A stretch of DNA of 18,039 nt from Candidatus Latescibacterota bacterium (GTDB lineage Bacteria > Latescibacterota > UBA2968 > UBA8231): the NCBI GenBank assembly GCA_022825185.1, contig JAJDYK010000084.1, positions 1-18,039 on the forward strand. Reading direction: 5' to 3'. Below are positions 13,535 to 18,039 of this stretch, piece by piece (the first letter of the stretch is position 1; each line of letters begins with the position of its first letter). The translations under genes were made by a program, and so were the position numbers. Below the pieces are notes generated by a model. That model ran no database searches. It worked only from the letters and a program-made list of their open reading frames with translations, and had not been told where the DNA came from.

Positions 13535-15706
13535 CTAATTGTTTGCCGGCTCATCCACGCGCAGCACTTCCAAAACGCCCTCGATATGCTCGATTTGGTC
13601 TATGGCCTGGCGCAGTTGCTCGTTGTCGGCAACATCTATCCAGAAGTCCTGTTCGGCGGTATGGCCATCGGTGCTGGTAGTGGCGTCGCGGATGTTGGAG
13701 CCAGCGTCGCTGATCGCCTTCGAAATGTCCGCCAGCAAGTACGTGCGGTCCCAGCTACGAGTGCGCAGATGAACGGTAAAGATCGGTTCATCTTCCATTT
13801 CCCACTCAACCGTGAGCAGGCGGTCTGGCTCGGCGGAAATCCGGCCGATGTTGGGGCAGTCGGTGCGGTGGACCGTAACGCCGCGGCCTCGGGTAACTAA
13901 GCCGACGATCTCGTCGCCCGGGATGGGACCACAGCACTTGCCAAAGCGGATCATCAGGTTTTGCATCCCTTGGATGCGAATATCTCTGCGGTCTTGGAGT
14001 TGGAGCGCACGCCGCATGGGCGTGGGCGGGGCTATTCTGCTGATGACTTTGCCGATTGACAGGTCCCCGTTGCCAAGGGCCGCGTAGAGGTACTCGGCGG
14101 CCCTGAACCCGAACTCTTTAGCCACGGCATCGAGGTCGGGTGGGTCGGCAGTCCGATTGAGCTTTAGCTCCCTGTCGAGCGCCTCCTTGCCAAGGCGCAC
14201 GTTGTGATCGTATTGCTCCTCCCGTAGCCAACGGCGAATGGCTTGGCGAGCCTTGGCGGTCTTGACTTGGTCCAGCCAAGCGAGTTTGGGTTTTTGCTGG
14301 GGTGCCGTGACGATCTCCACAGTTTCGCCGCTGTTCAAAGTCGCGCTTAGTGGTACAACTCGATCATTTACTTTGACCGTCGCGCAGTGTATCCCAATGT
14401 CGGTGTGGATGGAAAAGGCGAAGTCGATCGGCGTGGCCCCCTTGGGCAACTGGTGTAGGTCGCCTTTGGGCGTGAAGACGAATATCTCGTCCTGAGACGC
14501 GAGCTCGGTCTTCAGATTTTCCATGAATTCGACCGGATCGGTAGCCTCCTGTTGCCAGTCGATGACTTGGTGCAACCAACCCATGTGTTGGTTTAAATCG
14601 CTGGGACCCGTGTCGTTGGATTTGTAACGCCAGTGGGCGGCAATGCCGATTTCAGCCGTGTGGTGCATCTGCGGGGTGCGAATTTGCACTTCGACGTATT
14701 GGCCTTTGGGGCCGATCACCGACGTGTGCAGCGACTGGTACATGTTGCTCTTGGGAGTCGATATATAGTCTTTTATGCGTCCAGGAATGGCTTTGTAAAT
14801 GTCGTGGACCAAACCGAGGATTTTATAGCATTCGTCCAGGGTGCCCGTGATGATGCGCATGGCCAGCAGATCGTAGATTTCCTCAAATGGCTTACCGCGC
14901 GCCTTCATCTTATTGTAAATGCTGTAGAAGTTCTTGGCGCGGCTCGTAAATTCAGCTTTAATACCATTGGCCTGTAGGCACTCTTCGAGTGGGATCTTGA
15001 ATTCCTTTATATAGTTTTCGCGCTCCTGGCGCGTCATGGCCACACTTTCGCGCAACTCCTGATACACTTTGGGTTCGAGGAACTTGAGGCTTTGGTCCTC
15101 TAACTGCCAGCGGATCCGTGCCAACCCAAAGCGGTGAGCCAGCGGCGCGTACACTTCAAGCGTTTCCCTTGCCGTGCGCTCGCGGGATTTGGGACTTAGG
15201 TATTGGAGCGTGCGCATGTTGTGTAGGCGGTCGGCCAGCTTGATGAGGATGACGCGGATGTCCTTGACCATAGAAAGCAGCATCTTGCGATAGGTTTCAG
15301 CTTGGCGCGCCTCGCGGCTTTCGTAGGTTATCTGATCGATTTTGGTAACCCCAGCGATCAGTTCGGCGATCTTGTCGCCAAATTGCTTGGCAACCTCCTC
15401 ATGTGTGGCCGGTGTATCCTCGACAACATCGTGCAACAGTCCGGCTGCAACCGTGGTGTGATCCAAGCCCAATTGGGCGAGCAGCCGAGCCACTTCGACG
15501 CAATGGGCGAGAAACGGCTCGCCGGACTTGCGGATTTGGCCCTCGTGATACTCCTTGGCGAAGTAATAGGCGCGGCTGAGAAGTTCAAAATCGGCTTGGT
15601 CATTGCAGGAGGAGACCTCAACCAGCAGCATCTGTAGCCGCAGTTCGTCGCCTCCCTGCTCGACAAGGTCGTCTAGGTAGGTATTTGGCAAAGTGGTTTC
15701 GGTCAT
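13535..15706 (-). CDS. rel: Bifunctional (p)ppGpp synthetase/hydrolase (RelA/SpoT homologue)
   Basis: This 723-residue cytoplasmic enzyme makes and degrades the alarmone (p)ppGpp. The hydrolase half is intact: H68, HDVVED (92-97) and KLADRLHNM (156-164, D159). The synthetase half carries GRIKDYISTPKSNMYQSLHT (309-328) and VEVQIRT (338-344). The RxKD form (R310-D313) is typical of bifunctional rather than synthetase-only enzymes. A TGS domain (about 405-465, DEIFVFTPKGDLHQLP), a cysteine-containing conserved region (GKCCGPIPGDEIVG, about 588) and a C-terminal ACT domain (about 642-720) follow. It is the first gene of an apparent rel-hisC operon. The ATG at 15706 has only a weak GAAAG site. Confidence 0.97.
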   Translation of the reverse strand: MTETTLPNTYLDDLVEQGGDELRLQMLLVEVSSCNDQADFELLSRAYYFAKEYHEGQIRKSGEPFLAHCVEVARLLAQLGLDHTTVAAGLLHDVVEDTPATHEEVAKQFGDKIAELIAGVTKIDQITYESREARQAETYRKMLLSMVKDIRVILIKLADRLHNMRTLQYLSPKSRERTARETLEVYAPLAHRFGLARIRWQLEDQSLKFLEPKVYQELRESVAMTRQERENYIKEFKIPLEECLQANGIKAEFTSRAKNFYSIYNKMKARGKPFEEIYDLLAMRIITGTLDECYKILGLVHDIYKAIPGRIKDYISTPKSNMYQSLHTSVIGPKGQYVEVQIRTPQMHHTAEIGIAAHWRYKSNDTGPSDLNQHMGWLHQVIDWQQEATDPVEFMENLKTELASQDEIFVFTPKGDLHQLPKGATPIDFAFSIHTDIGIHCATVKVNDRVVPLSATLNSGETVEIVTAPQQKPKLAWLDQVKTAKARQAIRRWLREEQYDHNVRLGKEALDRELKLNRTADPPDLDAVAKEFGFRAAEYLYAALGNGDLSIGKVISRIAPPTPMRRALQLQDRRDIRIQGMQNLMIRFGKCCGPIPGDEIVGLVTRGRGVTVHRTDCPNIGRISAEPDRLLTVEWEMEDEPIFTVHLRTRSWDRTYLLADISKAISDAGSNIRDATTSTDGHTAEQDFWIDVADNEQLRQAIDQIEHIEGVLEVLRVDEPANN

Positions 15707-15734
15707 GGGATCTTTCGCTATTTACTCGCCCGTC

Positions 15735-15764
15735 AATATAAACAAGCATATAAAAAAAAAACAA
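15735..15764 (-). promoter_or_regulatory. Possible rel promoter with poly-T spacer
   Basis: The minus strand reads TTGTTT (15764-15759), an 18-base spacer that opens with a T-run, and TATATT (15740-15735). Both boxes are partial matches in AT-rich DNA, so the exact site is uncertain. Confidence 0.3.
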
Positions 15765-15793
15765 GTACATACAAGCAGAAGTTTCACGCTCGT

Positions 15794-15821
15794 TTGCACG
15801 TGCGGTAGAAGTTATTAAAAT
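15794..15821 (+). promoter_or_regulatory. Putative promoter of the NusG-II/Gx pair
   Basis: TTGCAC (15794-15799), a 16-base spacer and TAAAAT (15816-15821) lie upstream of the 15843 gene. The predicted start near 15828 leaves a short leader that holds its AAAAGG ribosome site. Confidence 0.42.
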
Positions 15822-15842
15822 GGGAAGAGAAAAGGACGCAGG

Positions 15843-16232
15843 ATGTGGCGACTAAAGACCGAAAACGCACCGGCGCTGACGCGAGCGGATAAAATCCTCG
15901 CGCTCGTCGTGGGCTTGAGTGCGATCGGGCTGATACTCTACGGCCGCTATACAGCCGAGGCTGGCGGCACGCTCATCGTCGAGTTGGCCGGAGCCGCGCC
16001 CGCCACGCATGATCTCTCCAACTACGGAATCTTGCCAGTTGTAGGACCTTTGGGCGCGAGCCAGATCGAGATCGGCCCCAAGGGCGCACGCGTGATTTCC
16101 GCACCCTGCGTCCACAAAATTTGTATGCGGCAGGGCTGGATGCAGCGGGCGGGCGACGTGGCCGCGTGCGTGCCCAATGGCCTAGTGCTGAGAATCGCTG
16201 GGGCCGCGCCCATAGACGCGATGATTCGCTGA
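15843..16232 (+). CDS. NusG domain II-containing membrane-anchored protein
   Basis: The 129-residue protein has one N-terminal membrane segment (about 17-36, DKILALVVGLSAIGLILYGR) and an extracytoplasmic beta domain of the NusG_II family. The family hallmarks are C89-x4-C94 in SAPCVHKICMRQGW and C109 in VAACVPNGLVLRI. The start has AAAAGG seven bases upstream. This family is often found beside Gx-type transporters, as here. Its molecular role is not established, and it has no transcription-factor function despite the name. The stop codon shares one base with the next gene's ATG (TGATG), indicating coupled translation. Confidence 0.85.
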   Translation: MWRLKTENAPALTRADKILALVVGLSAIGLILYGRYTAEAGGTLIVELAGAAPATHDLSNYGILPVVGPLGASQIEIGPKGARVISAPCVHKICMRQGWMQRAGDVAACVPNGLVLRIAGAAPIDAMIR

Positions 16233-16753
16233 TGTTTGTGCGCCCTAGAGACGTGGCCCGTTTGGGGCTTATGGCCAGTGCGGCAATCGTGCTCTTCACC
16301 TTTGAATCGCTGGTGCCCAAACCCTTGCCTTGGATGAAGTTGGGACTCGGCAATTTGCCGGTTTTGGTCGCGCTAGTGAGCTTTGGCGGCGGTCCGGCCT
16401 TGGCCGTTAGTGCCATCAAGCTGGTAGTTGGCGGCTTGCTCAGCGGGGGATTTGCCGGTCCGGCCTTTGTCATTGGCGGCGGGGCTGGTTTAGCGAGTTG
16501 GTTGGTCATGGTTGCGGCGCGCCGCATGGGAGGCCTTTTCAGCGTCGTGGGTCTGAGCATTTGGGGCGCGTTGGCGCACCAGCTCAGCCAGCTTGTTCTC
16601 GCCGCTGGCTATATCGGCCACAGCGGTCTGTTCGCTCTTTTGCCGTTGGCCTTGTTCAGCGCTCTGGTGAGCGGAGGAGCGATCGGCTTATTGGCTTGGT
16701 TTACCTTGGAACAATTGAAGAAAATAGGCTGGTTGGACCAAGGTAAGTTATAA
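16232..16753 (+). CDS. Gx-type membrane protein ('heptaprenyl diphosphate synthase component I' family)
   Basis: The ATG at 16232 overlaps the preceding TGA by one base and gives 173 residues starting MFVRPRDVARLGLM. An in-frame upstream extension inside the previous gene has no support. Several hydrophobic segments and the family stretches FESLVPKPLPWMKLGLGNLPVL, split here as FESLVPKPLPW and MKLGLGNLPVL (about residues 24-45), and VGGLLSGGF match PF07456. Databases often name this family after a prenyl synthase subunit, but it looks like a small ECF-type substrate-binding membrane protein. No prenyltransferase catalytic aspartates are seen. Substrate is unknown. Confidence 0.83.
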   Translation: MFVRPRDVARLGLMASAAIVLFTFESLVPKPLPWMKLGLGNLPVLVALVSFGGGPALAVSAIKLVVGGLLSGGFAGPAFVIGGGAGLASWLVMVAARRMGGLFSVVGLSIWGALAHQLSQLVLAAGYIGHSGLFALLPLALFSALVSGGAIGLLAWFTLEQLKKIGWLDQGKL

Positions 16754-16762
16754 ATGTATAGA
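16733..16762 (+). promoter_or_regulatory. Weak candidate promoter for the DUF6785 gene
   Basis: TTGGAC (16733-16738), an 18-base spacer and TATAGA (16757-16762) lie at the end of the preceding gene. The gap is only 24 bases and has no terminator, so co-transcription with the Gx gene is equally likely. Confidence 0.25.
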
Positions 16763-16777
16763 CTTTAGATCGTTTCA

Positions 16778-18039
16778 ATGGACTCGCCCCAAAAGCCTAC
16801 CTTGCAAACCGAACCGGTCTTCAGCGCCAAAGCGCTGGTGGCGGGCACCCTAGGGTCACTGTGCATCGCCGTGGGAGCACCGTACGGAAACATGGTCATC
16901 CGCGGCTCCTACATGTCGATTGATTTCAGCGCTGCGGGTGCCCTGTTCCTTTTCTTTTTGTTGACGGGCTTGTTCAACGCCTTGCTGACGCGCTTTGCCG
17001 CTCCTGTGGCCCTTGGACGCTGCGAGCTAATCGTCGCGTACATTATGATGCTCACGGCTTCGGCCATCCCCACGATGGGCCTCAGTGAGTACTGGCTGAC
17101 GATCATCACCGGTGCCCAGTACTACGCCACCCCGGAAAACGAGTGGGCCTTGCTCATCCTGCCGCACCTTCCCGAGTGGATCGCACCGCAGGATCCCAAT
17201 GCGATCAAGTGGTTTTACGAAGGAGCACCGCGCACCACTGGGGTACCCTGGGCCGCCTGGAGCGGCCCGCTGTGCTATTGGGTCGTTCTCATTGTAGCCC
17301 TGTACTTGGTGATGATCTCGTCTATGGTCATTATGCGCCGCCAGTGGGTAGAGCGGGAGCGGCTAGTTTATCCGCTGGTGCAAGTGCCCTTGGCCATGGT
17401 GCAGAGCGGAGGCCGCGGAGAAGCCCTAGGCCCTTTCTTCAAAAATCCAATCATGTGGGTCGGCTTTGCCCTGCCCGTGCTCGTCAGTAGCCTCAACGCT
17501 TTACACGCGTATTTCAACTTCATCCCCGCCATCCAGCTCGTCTCTTCGATTCCGATCCTGCGCAACAGCGTCAGCCTGATCTTCCGCCTGAGCTTTCCCA
17601 TGATTGGGTTCGCCTATCTAATCAACCTCGACATCGCCTTCAGCCTGTGGTTTTTCAACACCATCGCCAAGCTGATTCGAGGAGGGCTGGGAGTTTTAGG
17701 GGTTGGTAGCACTGAAAGGCTCGTTTACGGCGCTGCTAGCGAGCCGATCCTCGCCCATCAGGGACAGGGCGCGATGGTCGTCCTAGTGGTCTTCGGCCTG
17801 TGGGTCGGCCGCGAGCACCTGCGCGACGTGCTGCGCAAGGCATTCCGGGGCGACGACCGCATCGACGACCGCGGCGAAATGCTCTCCTATCGGGCAGCGG
17901 TCTTAACTTGGCTCTCCGGCGTCGCAGTAATGACCATCTGGCTGTGGCAGTCTGGCTTGCCGCTGTGGGCGGCCTTTTTGACCCTGATGCTGGCCATCCT
18001 TATCTTCGTCGGCTTAACTCGAGTGGTAGTAGAAGGAGG
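16778..18039 (+). CDS. DUF6785-family multi-pass membrane protein (runs off the right edge)
   Basis: The frame is open from the ATG at 16778 to the window edge (420 codons plus two bases). The N-terminus MDSPQKPTLQTEPVFS precedes a hydrophobic protein with likely membrane segments at about 19-38, 52-72, 84-100, 163-183, 225-241, 270-297, 330-343, 373-390 and 394-412. Blocks such as VAYIMMLTASAIPTMGLSEY (87-106), the charged turn RRQWVERERLVYPLVQVP (187-204) and AHQGQGAM (326-333) fit the OPT-like DUF6785/DUF6784 proteins of planctomycetes and related groups, which are about 600 residues long. Transport is likely; the substrate is unknown. There is no Shine-Dalgarno site. The family call is from memory. 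Confidence 0.75.
   Translation, partial: MDSPQKPTLQTEPVFSAKALVAGTLGSLCIAVGAPYGNMVIRGSYMSIDFSAAGALFLFFLLTGLFNALLTRFAAPVALGRCELIVAYIMMLTASAIPTMGLSEYWLTIITGAQYYATPENEWALLILPHLPEWIAPQDPNAIKWFYEGAPRTTGVPWAAWSGPLCYWVVLIVALYLVMISSMVIMRRQWVERERLVYPLVQVPLAMVQSGGRGEALGPFFKNPIMWVGFALPVLVSSLNALHAYFNFIPAIQLVSSIPILRNSVSLIFRLSFPMIGFAYLINLDIAFSLWFFNTIAKLIRGGLGVLGVGSTERLVYGAASEPILAHQGQGAMVVLVVFGLWVGREHLRDVLRKAFRGDDRIDDRGEMLSYRAAVLTWLSGVAVMTIWLWQSGLPLWAAFLTLMLAILIFVGLTRVVVEG

Noticed and set aside
16121..16231. A 37-codon N-terminal extension of the Gx membrane protein inside the NusG-II gene.
   Set aside because: The extension is Arg/Gly-rich, lacks family similarity and overlaps conserved coding sequence, while the ATG at 16232 forms a classic TGATG coupling and gives the family's usual start.

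Overview
The window is about 18 kb of ordinary chromosomal DNA from a free-living, diderm-type bacterium. Genes are GC-rich and intergenic gaps are AT-rich. I see no plasmid, phage, integrase, transposase or CRISPR signature. Mpl (recycling of a meso-diaminopimelate tripeptide) points to a Gram-negative wall. Secreted proteins with fibronectin-III folds and dockerin-like EF-hand pairs, a lamin-tail-domain protein, an FG-GAP/ASPIC protein and a DUF6785 membrane protein are typical of under-cultured lineages around the FCB and PVC groups. Latescibacterota or Poribacteria-like is my best guess, from family knowledge only, and a marker-gene tree would be needed to decide it.

Layout. Positions 1-2725 (minus) hold the housekeeping operon rho - rpmE - DUF1385 - prfA; prfA runs off the left edge. 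Rho has a long leader and a promoter, upstream of which a strong terminator closes a two-gene operon (4516 to 3117, minus) of paralogous secreted FnIII/EF-hand proteins. Divergent from that operon, dnaG (4738-6537, plus) is followed by tRNA-Ile(CAU), a large secreted TPR/FG-GAP/ASPIC protein, tRNA-Val(CAC) and a terminator. A bidirectional terminator then separates a minus-strand lamin-tail secreted protein (9133-9807) and mpl (9973-11400). A family-2 glycosyltransferase (11511-12479, plus) converges on, and overlaps, the minus-strand pair rel - hisC. Divergent from rel, a NusG-domain-II protein and a Gx-type membrane protein are translationally coupled. They are followed by a DUF6785 membrane protein that runs off the right edge.

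How the genes work together. Transcription and translation (rho, rpmE, prfA, two tRNAs), replication (dnaG), stress signalling (rel, next to the amino-acid gene hisC) and wall/envelope building (mpl, GT2) sit between genes for exported proteins of unknown partner. Plausible promoters can be placed for many transcription units, mostly with a TTGA-type -35 box and a 17-base spacer.

I do not see a clear new defence or mobile system. The most interesting items are: an EF-hand pair that appears nested inside a fibronectin fold next to a paralogue carrying it at the C-terminus; a Phe in place of the first P-loop Lys of Rho; a Rho leader with a C-rich repeat; tRNA promoters whose -35 boxes overlap upstream stop codons; a tRNA whose 3' processing would create the 5' end of the ASPIC mRNA; and a predicted leaderless mpl transcript.
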